A DNA stretch of 64,000 bases from Sulfurovum sp. NBC37-1 (GCF_000010345.1 NC_009663.1:2232001-2296000); one strand, 5' to 3'. Shown: positions 17,308-26,901, counted from the stretch's first letter. Notes: a model not told the origin generated them from the letters alone. Program-made: numbers and translations.

Positions 17308-18100
17308 TAGCCTTATCTTTATTCTTTTGGGTTCTCTGCTTCCTGCTTGAAATGGAGAACTGCAGAAGATCATCTGTCGTCTTGACATACTCCGGCAGAT
17401 TCTCAAAACTCTTTTCCATCACTTTTTCGGCACAGAGCGCATCACTGTAGGCACGGTGATGTGTTGCCGTTTCAATTCCGAGAAAATCGATCAGATAGGC
17501 CAAGCCGTAACGTTCACTTTCGAAGGTCCGTTTGGCAAGGTCAATAGTACAGAGTTTCGGATTGCCGATACCTCCCAGGCCGAAGCGCTCGAATGAAGCG
17601 GTCAGAAAGCTGTAGTCAAAGTTCGCATTGTGCGCAACAAAGACCGCATCGCCCATGAACTGTCGCAACTGTGTCAGCGCAGCCCTTCGCGTCGGAGCGT
17701 CTTTCAGATCAATCGGTTCTATACCAGTGATCTTCGTGATATATTCGGGAAGGAAGGCACACTCCACAAAGGTTTCCAACCTGTCGACGATTTCCCCTTT
17801 TTCCACCATCACCGCACCGATCTCTATGACCTGAGAAGTTCCGGGTTTGCTGCCGTTGGTCTCTATGTCTATGACACAATAGCGCTGTTCCTGGTAGGGG
17901 GTAAAGAAGGTCTTAAGCAGATAGCGACCCTTTTCATCCTGTTCAATAGGATAGCCTGAAGCCTGCAGCAGTATGAAGATCGTATCGCTGTCTTCAAGCA
18001 GCGTTGTATGTTTGATGGCAATATGTTGATACTGCTCTTCATTCAGAATTCCACCATGTTTCCGGAATGCGGATGTCAGTTCATCAAAGACTTTTCGCAT
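17282..18100 (-). CDS. DEDDh 3'-5' exonuclease (DNA pol III epsilon-like)
   Basis: 272 residues from the ATG at 18100; longer in-frame starts fall inside trpF. The exonuclease fold begins near residue 73: VIDIETNGS (D78, E80), HNANFDYSFL (D162) and HRAYSD (H215, D220) form the DEDDh set. The first 70 residues are an extra helical region common in Campylobacterota homologues. There is no polymerase domain. It may proofread or process DNA ends; it may equally be the DnaQ subunit. It overlaps trpF by 17 bp on the same strand. Confidence 0.85.
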   Translation of the reverse strand: MRKVFDELTSAFRKHGGILNEEQYQHIAIKHTTLLEDSDTIFILLQASGYPIEQDEKGRYLLKTFFTPYQEQRYCVIDIETNGSKPGTSQVIEIGAVMVEKGEIVDRLETFVECAFLPEYITKITGIEPIDLKDAPTRRAALTQLRQFMGDAVFVAHNANFDYSFLTASFERFGLGGIGNPKLCTIDLAKRTFESERYGLAYLIDFLGIETATHHRAYSDALCAEKVMEKSFENLPEYVKTTDDLLQFSISSRKQRTQKNKDKATTARPVSR

Positions 18101-18674
18101 TGCGCAGGAACCGCTCCACTTTTTGCAGGTCTTTCTTACCCTTGACCGATTCCACTCCGGAACTGACATCGACACCGTAAAAACCGTACTGTTTGACTTC
18201 ATTTACATTGTCCGGTGTCAATCCCCCCGCAAGAATGATCCTGGAACAGTCCACACCGTCGAACCATTCAAGATTCAAACGTTTTCCGCTTCCCCCGTAC
18301 GCTTCACAATAGGCATCAACCAGACGATACCGGTCCGGGAACCGGTGCACATCTTCAGCTGTCCGTGCACGTACCACAGGCAGGGTTTTGAGTGAAATGG
18401 CATCGAGAGATTCTTCATCCACATCAAAATGGATCTGTGCGAGAGAAATATCCGAATATCTGCAGACCGTATCGATGGTCTCCACTCCCTCATTGACAAA
18501 AAGCCCCACCCTCTCTACAAAAGGAGGCAGCTGATCGATGATGCGCTTGGCATCTTTGGGTGTTATGTAACGCGGTGACTCGTTATAAAAGACAAACCCA
18601 AGTGCATCCGCTCCGCATTCCACTGCATGAAGCGCATCTCTCAGATTGGTGATACCGCATATTTTGACTCTCAT
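18084..18674 (-). CDS. trpF: Phosphoribosylanthranilate isomerase
   Basis: 196 residues, a single TIM barrel. The start MRVKICGITNLRDALHAVECGADALGF is diagnostic, as are FVNEGVETI and the C-terminal phosphate site GVDVSSGVES. TrpF converts N-(5-phosphoribosyl)anthranilate to CdRP in tryptophan synthesis. No other trp gene is adjacent, so the pathway is dispersed. It lies between rpe and the exonuclease gene in one minus-strand run. Confidence 0.96.
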   Translation of the reverse strand: MRVKICGITNLRDALHAVECGADALGFVFYNESPRYITPKDAKRIIDQLPPFVERVGLFVNEGVETIDTVCRYSDISLAQIHFDVDEESLDAISLKTLPVVRARTAEDVHRFPDRYRLVDAYCEAYGGSGKRLNLEWFDGVDCSRIILAGGLTPDNVNEVKQYGFYGVDVSSGVESVKGKKDLQKVERFLRNAKSL

Positions 18675-18688
18675 CCTTCTCCCCCCTC

Positions 18689-18783
18689 GTAGGGTGCGTA
18701 ACTACGCACCTTTTGTAAAGCCTTTCGGCAAAAATTTGATTGTTTGCCAATTTTATTATACGGTGCGTGGTTATGCACCCTAC
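18689..18783. repeat. Palindromic element with GTAGGGTGC termini (trpF-rpe spacer)
   Basis: A 95-bp element fills nearly the whole spacer. The left end (18689-18710) and right end (18762-18783) are a 22-bp inverted repeat with about three mismatches. Each end also folds on itself: the left one as GGTGCGTA/TACGCACC with a 2-base loop. The outer sequence GTAGGGTGC is shared with the element inside murD at 58806. It looks like a small REP/MITE-type mobile palindrome. Confidence 0.75.
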
Positions 18784-18784
18784 A

Positions 18785-19426
18785 TTATTTCAATGAGGCG
18801 ATCGCCTCTTTGACCCCGTTGGGATGCTTAAAAACGTAGGACCCTGCCACAACCACATCAACCCCTGCTGCCGCCAACTCTTTTACATTCACATCATTGA
18901 CCCCGCCGTCCACTTCTATCAGACAGTTCGGATTGCGTTTCTCGATCAGCGTTTTGAGACGCTGAGCTTTTTCGATCACGGAAGGAATGAACTTCTGTCC
19001 TCCGAAACCGGGATTGACACTCATAAGCAATACCATGCCGAGATCTTCAAGAAGGAACTCTACCGCTTCAGGCAGTGTATGTGGGTTCAGTACAATCGAC
19101 GGTCTAATACCCAGTGAGCGGATCTTCTGTACCAGTCTGTGCGGATGTTTTTCCTCTTCGATATGAAAAGAAATGAATTCCGGTTTCAACGGTGCAAAAA
19201 GATCGACAAAGAAACTGTTGTTCTCCACCATGAGGTGAATATCCAACGGTTTGGTAGCCGCCTTAGCCACAGCTTCCACAACAACAGGACCGATAGTCAG
19301 GTTGGGGACGAAGTGCCCATCCATCACATCAACATGCACAAGGTCACATCCTCCTTCACAGATCGCTTTGACATCACGTGCAAGATGACCGAAATCCGCA
19401 GAGAGTATACTTGGGGCTACTAACAT
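18785..19426 (-). CDS. rpe: Ribulose-phosphate 3-epimerase
   Basis: 213 residues with the complete family signature: APSILSADF at the start, HVDVMDGHFVPN, DIHLMVE, SVNPGFGGQKF and EVDGGVN. The enzyme interconverts ribulose 5-phosphate and xylulose 5-phosphate in the pentose phosphate or Calvin pathways. The stop lies 2 bp after the palindromic element. The start has a ribosome site about 8 bases upstream (AAGGAAAACC on the minus strand). Confidence 0.96.
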   Translation of the reverse strand: MLVAPSILSADFGHLARDVKAICEGGCDLVHVDVMDGHFVPNLTIGPVVVEAVAKAATKPLDIHLMVENNSFFVDLFAPLKPEFISFHIEEEKHPHRLVQKIRSLGIRPSIVLNPHTLPEAVEFLLEDLGMVLLMSVNPGFGGQKFIPSVIEKAQRLKTLIEKRNPNCLIEVDGGVNDVNVKELAAAGVDVVVAGSYVFKHPNGVKEAIASLK

Positions 19427-19483
19427 GGTTTTCCTTTTTGAAATTGGCGTATTATAGCACAGCGTTGGTAAGAGGTATTCATT

Positions 19484-21739
19484 TCAGACCTCTTCTCCTC
19501 CTTCAAAATTGATGAATATCAGTTCGATCCCATTCTCTTTGATCATTGTACCTATGTCTGTAACTATTCTGTGACGTATATCACTGTACATCGTCTCATT
19601 GTCCGCCTTGACAAAGAAACGCAGTTCAAAAAGGATACCATGGATAGTATAGTCGTTAACACCGGTAAGGATGATCTTCTCATGATCCACATCGGGGTGG
19701 TTGTGGAGGAATTCGGAGACTTTCCGGTCGATCTCATCCAGTAATTCTTTTGGTGTATCGAGCGCAAAGAGGAATTTCGTATCGACCCGCATCGCTTCAC
19801 GTGCGGAATAATTGTCGATCATTTCAGAGGTGATCTTGTTGTTAGGAATGGTCAGAATGGTATCGTAGGTCGTCCGGATCTTCGTCGAACGTATCCCTAC
19901 ATTAATGATCACACCCACGTCATCTCCTATTTTGATACGATCGCCGGTTTTGAATGGCTGGTCTGAAATGATAATGGCAGATCCGAAAAAGTTGGCAATG
20001 GTGTCTTTTGCAGCAATAGCGAATGCCAATCCACCTATCCCCAAACCTGCAAGCACGGTTTTGTACGGGATATGAAGCACTTCCGCCACGACAAACACTG
20101 CTCCGGTGATCAAAAGAATACGAAGAATACTGCCTGAGAGGGAAATAATGATCTCATCCACGTCTGTGGAGGTTCGTCTGGCATGGATCTGCAAGGCAGC
20201 GAACATAATGGATATCAGATTGTAAAGGATCCAGGTTACACCTACGATGATCAACAGATAGGAAAAGGTCTTGATCACAGAGAAAAGGAAATCGGAAAGG
20301 CCCAACTGATGCGCGCCATACAGAAGGATAAAGGCAAAAATGATCAATTGTGCCGGCCTGAGGAAACGCAAAGTGATCATCTCTTTACTCCAGCGTTTTG
20401 TCAGGTAGAATTTTTTTCCGAGGGCAAAGGTGATCCATTTGCTTAGGTAGCTGACAAAAAGGGCAAGCAGAACGATCAGTACAAGCAGAATAATCTGCCA
20501 CAAAGCCGTATCGTACACCTTTTTTATCAGAAGGGGTGAGATCGATTTTGCATACCCCTTCAGGGTGAAATAGAGTGCATTTTCACTTCTGACAACTGTT
20601 TTTACCTTGGGAGGGACATCCTCCATCGCTTCGTACAGTGCCTCGATATTCTCAAGTGTTTCAGGGGTGAACTGCCAGCGTATCTTTCCCTTCACCTCAT
20701 ATGGAGCGATGATGATACTGCCTATAGGATGGTAAAAATAGACATAAGGCATTCTGCTTTTGGGGTTATTGGGTATTTCCTGATACACAAAATCACTCAC
20801 ACGGTCTATCACCCCCAGAAGATAATGCGAAAGCAGCGGTGCCTGCCACTCCCAGATAGCAGGATCCACGGCAGAAAGGTTCAAGGTTGAGATAACATAG
20901 GTTTTACCTCCCTTCTCCCAGCGCTCGTTCTGTTCGATGAACGTACGCATGGTATCTCTGGGGTTGGCCAATTGCAGATTTTTGCTTGGGTCAAGTTCTG
21001 TAAGGCCGTATGCCTGAAGCATTTCTTTCAGCTTCGTATCGATCTCATCTTCTGCAGGAAACTTGATCTTCCAGCCCTTCCCGGTATCCTCTTTTACGAA
21101 CGTTACCTCTACCGTATTATCCGTTCCGGCCTGATGAAACACCACTTTGGTCCGGTTTCCTTCGATGTTCGACGGAAAGTCAAACTTGTGTACGGTACAG
21201 AGATCGAGCATTTGAAAGAATTTTCGTATCAGCATCATACGTTTTCCGTAAAAATATGCCTGCTGTTCCTTGTTGAAAGAGATGAGTTCAATGGCCTTTT
21301 CCAGTGCTTCATAATCGCCATCCCGTACCTGATTTCCCAATTTCAGGAAAGCATACATCGTCGTGAAAGGATGCGAAGTGTCCAGGGAATATTTTTTCTG
21401 GGCCCCTGTCTCTTTGACACGGTTTCCCGCGATCCAGTCACCACTTTGCATGTTGCCGAAGAAGGCATCCCCGTCAGGACTGAGCGTAAACAAAAAATGA
21501 TTGGTATGCTGCCGGTTTACGGAAACACCTTTGAATATCCTTCCCTCTGCCATTCCTCTCAAAATGCCGTTATTGGGCTGATAGGTTCCGTTAACTTCAT
21601 TTCCCTGCTGCTGCAGCTGTACCACAAAGGCACCCTGTTGCCAGAACACATGCCACTTTCCGCTCCACAGTGTCTCAGATGACAAAGCACCCGTCAGGAA
21701 AATCATACATGATATCATGACCAAAAAATATTTTTGCAT
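19484..21739 (-). CDS. Mechanosensitive channel, MscS family, with large periplasmic domain
   Basis: 751 residues from the ATG at 21739, chosen for its AAAGG site and because it opens with a signal peptide (YFLVMISCMIFLTGALSSE). A periplasmic region of about 400 residues follows, then several transmembrane helices and the MscS pore helix (GLGIGGLAFAIAAKDTIANFFGS). The cytoplasmic beta domain (GDRIKIGDDVGVIINVGIRS) and C-terminal vestibule complete it. Expected to release solutes on hypo-osmotic shock. The size resembles the large YnaI/MscK-like members rather than 286-residue MscS. Confidence 0.88.
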   Translation of the reverse strand: MQKYFLVMISCMIFLTGALSSETLWSGKWHVFWQQGAFVVQLQQQGNEVNGTYQPNNGILRGMAEGRIFKGVSVNRQHTNHFLFTLSPDGDAFFGNMQSGDWIAGNRVKETGAQKKYSLDTSHPFTTMYAFLKLGNQVRDGDYEALEKAIELISFNKEQQAYFYGKRMMLIRKFFQMLDLCTVHKFDFPSNIEGNRTKVVFHQAGTDNTVEVTFVKEDTGKGWKIKFPAEDEIDTKLKEMLQAYGLTELDPSKNLQLANPRDTMRTFIEQNERWEKGGKTYVISTLNLSAVDPAIWEWQAPLLSHYLLGVIDRVSDFVYQEIPNNPKSRMPYVYFYHPIGSIIIAPYEVKGKIRWQFTPETLENIEALYEAMEDVPPKVKTVVRSENALYFTLKGYAKSISPLLIKKVYDTALWQIILLVLIVLLALFVSYLSKWITFALGKKFYLTKRWSKEMITLRFLRPAQLIIFAFILLYGAHQLGLSDFLFSVIKTFSYLLIIVGVTWILYNLISIMFAALQIHARRTSTDVDEIIISLSGSILRILLITGAVFVVAEVLHIPYKTVLAGLGIGGLAFAIAAKDTIANFFGSAIIISDQPFKTGDRIKIGDDVGVIINVGIRSTKIRTTYDTILTIPNNKITSEMIDNYSAREAMRVDTKFLFALDTPKELLDEIDRKVSEFLHNHPDVDHEKIILTGVNDYTIHGILFELRFFVKADNETMYSDIRHRIVTDIGTMIKENGIELIFINFEGGEEV

Positions 21740-21853
21740 ACTTTCACCTTTCACTCTCTGTATTATTATAACGAAAAGTTTTTCGCGAGGTTTCATATTG
21801 CATCGATGCGCTATCTGAATAACGGCTTAAGCAAATTTTATGCTCATTTTGTC

Positions 21854-21859
21854 TATAAT
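21854..21859 (+). promoter_or_regulatory. -10 box of rpmB promoter
   Basis: TATAAT lies 56 bp before the rpmB start and follows T-rich tracts, with no recognisable -35 box. That is the usual look of sigma-70 promoters in Campylobacterota. Confidence 0.55.
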
Positions 21860-21914
21860 CGCACAAATTTTTCACGTTTGTTCAAAGCGAACGTAATTCA
21901 ATGAAGGAAATATT

Positions 21915-22124
21915 ATGTCAAGAAGATGTTCAGTATCTGGAAAAGGCCCACTGGTAGGAAACAACGTTTCTCACGCAAACAACAAGACAAAAAGAAGACA
22001 GCTTCCAAACTTGAGATCGGTAAAGATCACAATGGAAGACGGAACAACTAAAAGAGTTAAGGTTGCAGCTTCTACACTTAGAACCATGAAGAAAAAAGCT
22101 GCGCAAGCTGCAGCGGCAAATTAA
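21915..22124 (+). CDS. rpmB: 50S ribosomal protein L28
   Basis: 69 residues. [27 protein letters not shown] is the standard L28 start (residues here given as the family motif SRRC...SGKGP...[10 protein letters not shown]), and the remainder fits a basic ribosomal protein. An Ala-rich tail ([10 protein letters not shown]) is present. The ribosome site GAAGGAAAT precedes the ATG. The K+ channel gene follows 33 bp later on the same strand. Confidence 0.96.
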   Translation: MSRRCSVSGKGPLVGNNVSHANNKTKRRQLPNLRSVKITMEDGTTKRVKVAASTLRTMKKKAAQAAAAN

Positions 22125-22157
22125 TCTTTCAGATAGGAGAGGGTATACTCTCTTATC

Positions 22158-23288
22158 ATGACTTCTATAGAAAAGCTTAAAAAGTTTCTCGGCTGGAGAA
22201 GCGCGCAAAAACCCCACATTACACTGAATGATGAATTTTATGCTCATTTAGCACCGTTCAGATTCCCTCTTATACTTACCGTTCTTATTATGCTTTTGGG
22301 CACAATAGGCTATATGGTCATCGATCATTTTCCACTTATGGATGCCATCTACCAGACCGGGATCACATTTACGACGGTTGGTTTTGGTGAAATACGGCCT
22401 ATTTCGGATATGGGACGTATCTTTACCATCACCCTCATCATATTCGGGTTTATCGTCTTCTCTATCGCCGTGGGTATCATTGCCGAAGTGGTCAAGAAGG
22501 GAGACTTCCAAAAAATTGTCAAGGAGCGTAGAATGCTTTACGAGATCGCCAGACTGAAACAGCACTTTGTTGTCTGTTACCACAACGAATTCACCATACA
22601 GGTCACCAAACAGCTGCGTGCCAACCATATCCCCTTTGTGGTCGTCGACCCGAGAGAAGATATGGAAGAAATCGCCAAAAAGCACCACTACCCATACTTC
22701 GTCACGGCAGAAGCACACACGGAAGAAGGGATACTGAAATCACATCTCTCTTCAGCCAAGGGTGTCATTACCCTGGCGGACAATGTTGCGGACAATATTG
22801 CAACGATCGCTTCAGCCCGTCTGTACGAAAGTGAAATAGGCCGTAAGCGGAAATTTCTCATTATTGCCAATGCCAAAAGCAATGAAGATGACCAGAAACT
22901 GCTGAAACTCGGTGCCAACAAAGTGGTGACAGCCACCAAACTGATGGCAGAACGTATCAATGCCATGGCGGCACGCCCTGATATGGAGAACCTTTTACAG
23001 GAGTTCCTCTACAAAAAAGATACGCCGCTTGATATGGAAGAAGCGAAGGTTTCCAAAACATCCTGGCTTGTCCTCAAGAAGATCAAGACAGCACGTTTCA
23101 GGGACATCGCCAATGTGACCATTATCGGTATCAGACAGAAAGACGGTGTGTTCATCCCTATGCCAAAGGGCGATACAATCATCATGCCCGAATCCAAACT
23201 GCTTCTGATCGGCACGGAAGACGGGATCAGGCATGCCAAGAAGATCATCCGTAAAAAAGAAAAACCCGAAGAGCTGAAATACATATAA
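22158..23288 (+). CDS. Potassium channel with RCK (TrkA-N/TrkA-C) domains
   Basis: 376 residues. Two transmembrane helices flank the pore loop with the selectivity filter TTVGFGE (72-78). An RCK Rossmann domain follows from about residue 127 (HFVVCYHNEFTIQVTKQLRAN), then a TrkA-C-like domain with MPESKLLLIGTEDG near the end. It resembles MthK/Kch-type ligand-gated K+ channels of the inner membrane. The usual GxGxxG of the RCK domain is altered to CYHNEF, so nucleotide binding may be lost. It follows rpmB closely. Confidence 0.88.
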   Translation: MTSIEKLKKFLGWRSAQKPHITLNDEFYAHLAPFRFPLILTVLIMLLGTIGYMVIDHFPLMDAIYQTGITFTTVGFGEIRPISDMGRIFTITLIIFGFIVFSIAVGIIAEVVKKGDFQKIVKERRMLYEIARLKQHFVVCYHNEFTIQVTKQLRANHIPFVVVDPREDMEEIAKKHHYPYFVTAEAHTEEGILKSHLSSAKGVITLADNVADNIATIASARLYESEIGRKRKFLIIANAKSNEDDQKLLKLGANKVVTATKLMAERINAMAARPDMENLLQEFLYKKDTPLDMEEAKVSKTSWLVLKKIKTARFRDIANVTIIGIRQKDGVFIPMPKGDTIIMPESKLLLIGTEDGIRHAKKIIRKKEKPEELKYI

Positions 23289-23346
23289 CATTAGAAATTA
23301 AAAATTTTGACATAAATCTACATTCATGTCAAAAAAGGAAAACATT

Positions 23347-24543
23347 ATGTCTAACTATAAAATTACACCACTAGAGAACGGTCTTGAGAATGTTCAAGGC
23401 TTTTACTGCGATGCTGTCAATGTCGGCATGCGACCTGATCCCGATCAGGGGGATGTAGCCTTCATCCGTTCCGAAGTACCCTGTGATATTACATCCGTTT
23501 TTACTTCCAATACGTTTCAGGCTGCGCCTATCAAACACTATCAGCATTATGGAGAGGATTTTCAGACTAATTTCGTGCTCATCAACGCCAAGAATGCCAA
23601 TGCGATGACGGGAGAGAAAGGCATTGAAGATATTGACACTATCCTGTCAACACTCTCCTCCAAAACAGATGTACTCAACCCCGTTATGAGCTCTACAGGG
23701 GTGATCGGCTACCGCCTTCCGGTTGACAGGATCGTTAAAGCATTTGACACACTGGATTTCAATGCAAAGCATTCAGATAAGACCGCACGTGCCATTATGA
23801 CAACGGACAGTTTTAAAAAAGAGCTTGCCTACCGTATAGAACTTTCTGACGGCAGTCAATTCAATATTGCCGCCATCTGCAAAGGTGCGGGGATGATCAA
23901 TCCGGCTATGGCTACGATGCTCTGCTTCATCATTACCGATGCGGATATTCCAAAATCCGATATGAATACCTTACTGCATGAGGGGACAGAGCAGTCATTC
24001 AACCGTATCTCTGTCGATGGCGACACTTCCACCAACGATACGGCTATGCTCCTCGCCAATGGACAAAGTGCCACCTACGACAAACAAGCTTTTGCCAGTG
24101 TTCTGAACAAACTCATGTTCGAACTGGCCATGATGATACTCAAGGATGGAGAAGGTGCCAACAAACTGGTTGCCTTTGAAGTCAAAGGCGCACTCAATGA
24201 AGAGGAAGCACAGAAGGCTTCCGCAGCATTGAGCAATTCTTTGCTTGTCAAAACGGCACTCTTCGGAGAAGACCCTAACTGGGGGCGTATCGCTTCGACT
24301 ATAGGTGCAAGTGGGGTGGCCTGTGACGACACAAGACTGACCATTCACTATGATGATCTGCTTATCTATTCCGACACCTTCAGAGAACTTGATAAAGAGC
24401 GCGAAGATCATGCTTACAGGATCATGAAACAGGATCAGTTCACAGTCACCTGTGACCTTGGCATGGGAGAGGGAGCCTATACCTCCTACGGGTGTGACCT
24501 GAGCTATGAGTATGTAAAGATCAATGCCGAGTACAGAACTTGA
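23347..24543 (+). CDS. argJ: Bifunctional ornithine acetyltransferase/N-acetylglutamate synthase
   Basis: 398 residues from the ATG at 23347, which has AAGGA at the right distance; an ATG 21 bases upstream has no such site. The self-cleavage region is KGAGMINPAMATML, with the nucleophilic Thr after MA. VDGDTSTNDT and the C-terminal LGMGEGAYTSYGCDLSYEYVKINAEYRT are diagnostic. ArgJ recycles the acetyl group in arginine synthesis and may also make N-acetylglutamate. The precursor splits into alpha and beta chains. Confidence 0.96.
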   Translation: MSNYKITPLENGLENVQGFYCDAVNVGMRPDPDQGDVAFIRSEVPCDITSVFTSNTFQAAPIKHYQHYGEDFQTNFVLINAKNANAMTGEKGIEDIDTILSTLSSKTDVLNPVMSSTGVIGYRLPVDRIVKAFDTLDFNAKHSDKTARAIMTTDSFKKELAYRIELSDGSQFNIAAICKGAGMINPAMATMLCFIITDADIPKSDMNTLLHEGTEQSFNRISVDGDTSTNDTAMLLANGQSATYDKQAFASVLNKLMFELAMMILKDGEGANKLVAFEVKGALNEEEAQKASAALSNSLLVKTALFGEDPNWGRIASTIGASGVACDDTRLTIHYDDLLIYSDTFRELDKEREDHAYRIMKQDQFTVTCDLGMGEGAYTSYGCDLSYEYVKINAEYRT

Positions 24544-24605
24544 TTTAACATAGCTCTAAACACAAAAACGATAAAATACATCCAAAATATACATTAGGAG
24601 TAACA

Positions 24606-24830
24606 ATGTTACACGAATATAGAGACGAGATCCACGAACTTAAACAGCAAAATGCACACTTCGCAAAAATCTTCGAAAAGCATAATGAGCTTGACCAGAA
24701 AGTAGAAGATGCAGAAGCAGGTCGTATCCCAATGACAGACATAGAACTTGAAACATTGAAAAAAGAGAAACTTCTTCTTAAAGATGAAGCTTATAAAATG
24801 ATTATGGATTACAGAAAATCCAAAGCATAA
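24606..24830 (+). CDS. YdcH/DUF465-family small protein
   Basis: 74 residues, helical and charged, with HELKQQNAHFAKIFEKHNELDQKV and LKKEKLLLKDEAYKMI matching the YdcH (DUF465) pattern. No function is established for the family. The ribosome site TTAGGAGTAACA precedes the ATG. It is followed by a short GC-rich hairpin and then dbpA. Confidence 0.85.
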   Translation: MLHEYRDEIHELKQQNAHFAKIFEKHNELDQKVEDAEAGRIPMTDIELETLKKEKLLLKDEAYKMIMDYRKSKA

Positions 24831-24840
24831 TCCTGTTTTA

Positions 24841-24857
24841 GCGGGCTGTTCGCCCGC
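24841..24857 (+). terminator. GC-rich hairpin after ydcH-like gene
   Basis: Arms GCGGGC and GCCCGC around a 5-base loop, 11 bp after the stop codon. No T-run follows, so it may be a weak terminator or an mRNA 3'-end stabiliser. Confidence 0.45.
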
Positions 24858-24919
24858 ACTATTCACCTCCTACTTTTTATTTCATTCATATCCCATAAGC
24901 ACTACCAGGAAACCACTCC

Positions 24920-26281
24920 ATGACAGCATTCAATACGATACCCAATATACCCGAAGCCCTTTTAGGCACCCTTGAAACACTCGGTTTCACTACAATGACA
25001 GAGATACAGCAAAAGAGTATCGGTCCTATCCTGAAGGGAAAGGACATCCTTGCACAGTCCAAGACCGGGTCGGGGAAAACACTGGCGTTCGGCATTCCCG
25101 CTGTTATGGGTACTGATGTAAAAAGCAACAAACCGCAGACCATTGTCATTACTCCGACCAGAGAACTGGCAGAACAGGTTGCCATGGAACTAAGAAAGAT
25201 CGCTGCCTACAAAGCCAATCTCAAAATACTGACACTCTATGGTGGTGTTCCACTGCGGGCACAGGCTGACTCATTGGCAAAGGGAGCACATATTCTCATA
25301 GGGACCCCTGGACGGATACAGGACCATCTTGCCAAAGGGACATTGACACTTGAAAGTATCAAGACCCTGGTACTTGATGAAGCGGACCGTATGCTCGATA
25401 TGGGATTTTATGAGGAGATCATCAAAATTGGCTCCAATATGCCAAAACAGAAACAGACACTACTCTTCTCGGCAACCTTCCCTCCCAAGATAGAATCTCT
25501 GGCAAAAGCCCTGCTTAAAGATCCTCTGACCATTAAAGTAGATACGGTACAGGAAGCTATGAAGATCAATGAGCTTGTCTATGAGACACCAGACAAGTTC
25601 AAAACACTCAATGCCCTCATAGGCTCCTATAAACCAGACTCACTTCTCATTTTCTGCAACACAAAGGCAGAAGTCATTTCCCTGGCGGACAGACTGCAAC
25701 AGCGTGGCCACTCAGTCATTGATATACACGGTGATCTCGACCAGAGGGAACGCAATGAAGCGGTCATTCTCTTTTCCAACCGATCCAAAAGGATTATGGT
25801 CGCTACAGATGTTGCCTCACGCGGACTGGATATCAAAGATATTTCACTGGTGATCAACTACGACCTGCCTTTTGACAAAGAGGTCTACACACACCGTATC
25901 GGCCGGACAGGACGTGCCGATGCCACCGGTATGGCAATATCTCTCTATGCTCCCAATGACAGCGAAAAATGTTCCTGGATCACTTCTCAGGCAAAACAGG
26001 CAGACCCTAAGGATCTTCGTGTCGATGCAAACTTCAAAATGCTTTCCGAATTCGATACCATTTGCCTCAATGGAGGGAAGAAGACCAAGTTGCGTGCAGG
26101 AGATATACTGGGAACATTCTGCAAAGAGATAGGTATCGATAATACAGAGATAGGCAAGATTATCATCACTGATACAAAAGCATATATCGCTTTGCATCAT
26201 ACCGTGGTTGATAAAGTCCTGAAAGCACTAAAAAGAGTGAAAATCAAAAAGAAAAAGTATATTGCCTGGAGAGTGGATTAA
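24920..26281 (+). CDS. dbpA: DEAD-box RNA helicase DbpA
   Basis: 453 residues. Core motifs are complete: Q motif TEIQQKSI, AQSKTGSGKT, PTRELAEQ, DEAD (LDEADRML), SAT (LFSATFP) and HRIGRTGR. The C-terminal domain (LRAGDILGTFCKEIGIDNTE... IGKIIITDTKAYIAL) is the DbpA RNA-binding domain that targets helix 92 of 23S rRNA in large-subunit assembly. Its last 4 bases overlap the convergent dedA-like gene. Confidence 0.93.
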   Translation: MTAFNTIPNIPEALLGTLETLGFTTMTEIQQKSIGPILKGKDILAQSKTGSGKTLAFGIPAVMGTDVKSNKPQTIVITPTRELAEQVAMELRKIAAYKANLKILTLYGGVPLRAQADSLAKGAHILIGTPGRIQDHLAKGTLTLESIKTLVLDEADRMLDMGFYEEIIKIGSNMPKQKQTLLFSATFPPKIESLAKALLKDPLTIKVDTVQEAMKINELVYETPDKFKTLNALIGSYKPDSLLIFCNTKAEVISLADRLQQRGHSVIDIHGDLDQRERNEAVILFSNRSKRIMVATDVASRGLDIKDISLVINYDLPFDKEVYTHRIGRTGRADATGMAISLYAPNDSEKCSWITSQAKQADPKDLRVDANFKMLSEFDTICLNGGKKTKLRAGDILGTFCKEIGIDNTEIGKIIITDTKAYIALHHTVVDKVLKALKRVKIKKKKYIAWRVD

Positions 26282-26895
26282 TCCCCATCCAGGATCTCTT
26301 CTTTGCGTTTGTGTCTTACGATATAGAAAATGGTAATAAAGGCCACGGAGATCAATGCGATCAGTGTTGCCGTATGGAGATACTCGGAGATGAGCTTCTC
26401 GTTTGAACCCAAAAGGTAGCCCAACGCAACCAGCACCACGATCCAGATACCGGCACCCAGTGCCGAATAGAGTGAAAAACGCATAATATCCATACGTGCC
26501 AATCCTGCCGGCAGGGAAATGAGCTGACGTATACCCGGGATCAGTCTTCCGTTGAAAGTGGAGAGTTCTCCGTGTCTGTTAAAAAATGTTTCCAATTTGT
26601 CTAGAGTCTCTGCTTTGATAAAAAAGTATTTACCGTATTTTAACAGAAAGCGTCGACCAAAATGCATTGCGAGATGGTAATTGAAAAGTGCTCCACCTAC
26701 AGAGCCTAAGATACCGATCAGCACGACAAGATAGACATTCATCTCCCCATTGTAGGCAAGATAGCCTGCCGGTATCATAATAATCTCGCTGGGAAAAGGG
26801 AAGAAAGTGCTCTCGAGGAACATCAGAAGAAAGATACCCCAGTACCCCATACTCCCTATTGCATCAACGAGAGCAGCGGCTATTTCATGTATCAT
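26278..26895 (-). CDS. DedA-family (VTT domain) membrane protein
   Basis: 205 residues with about five hydrophobic segments. ESTFFPFPSEIIMIPAGYLA and GRLIPGIRQLISLPAG are typical DedA sequences carrying the Glu and Arg residues needed for function. DedA proteins act in lipid-carrier flipping and membrane homeostasis. It starts 6 bp after accA ends on the same strand, so it is the last gene of the acpP-fabF-accA run. Confidence 0.92.
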   Translation of the reverse strand: MIHEIAAALVDAIGSMGYWGIFLLMFLESTFFPFPSEIIMIPAGYLAYNGEMNVYLVVLIGILGSVGGALFNYHLAMHFGRRFLLKYGKYFFIKAETLDKLETFFNRHGELSTFNGRLIPGIRQLISLPAGLARMDIMRFSLYSALGAGIWIVVLVALGYLLGSNEKLISEYLHTATLIALISVAFITIFYIVRHKRKEEILDGD

Positions 26896-26901
26896 ACAGA
26901 G

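Noticed and set aside
20972-21682. Plus-strand open frame of 236 codons opposite the MscS-type gene
   Set aside because: It lies entirely antisense to a well-supported gene and has no recognisable motif.
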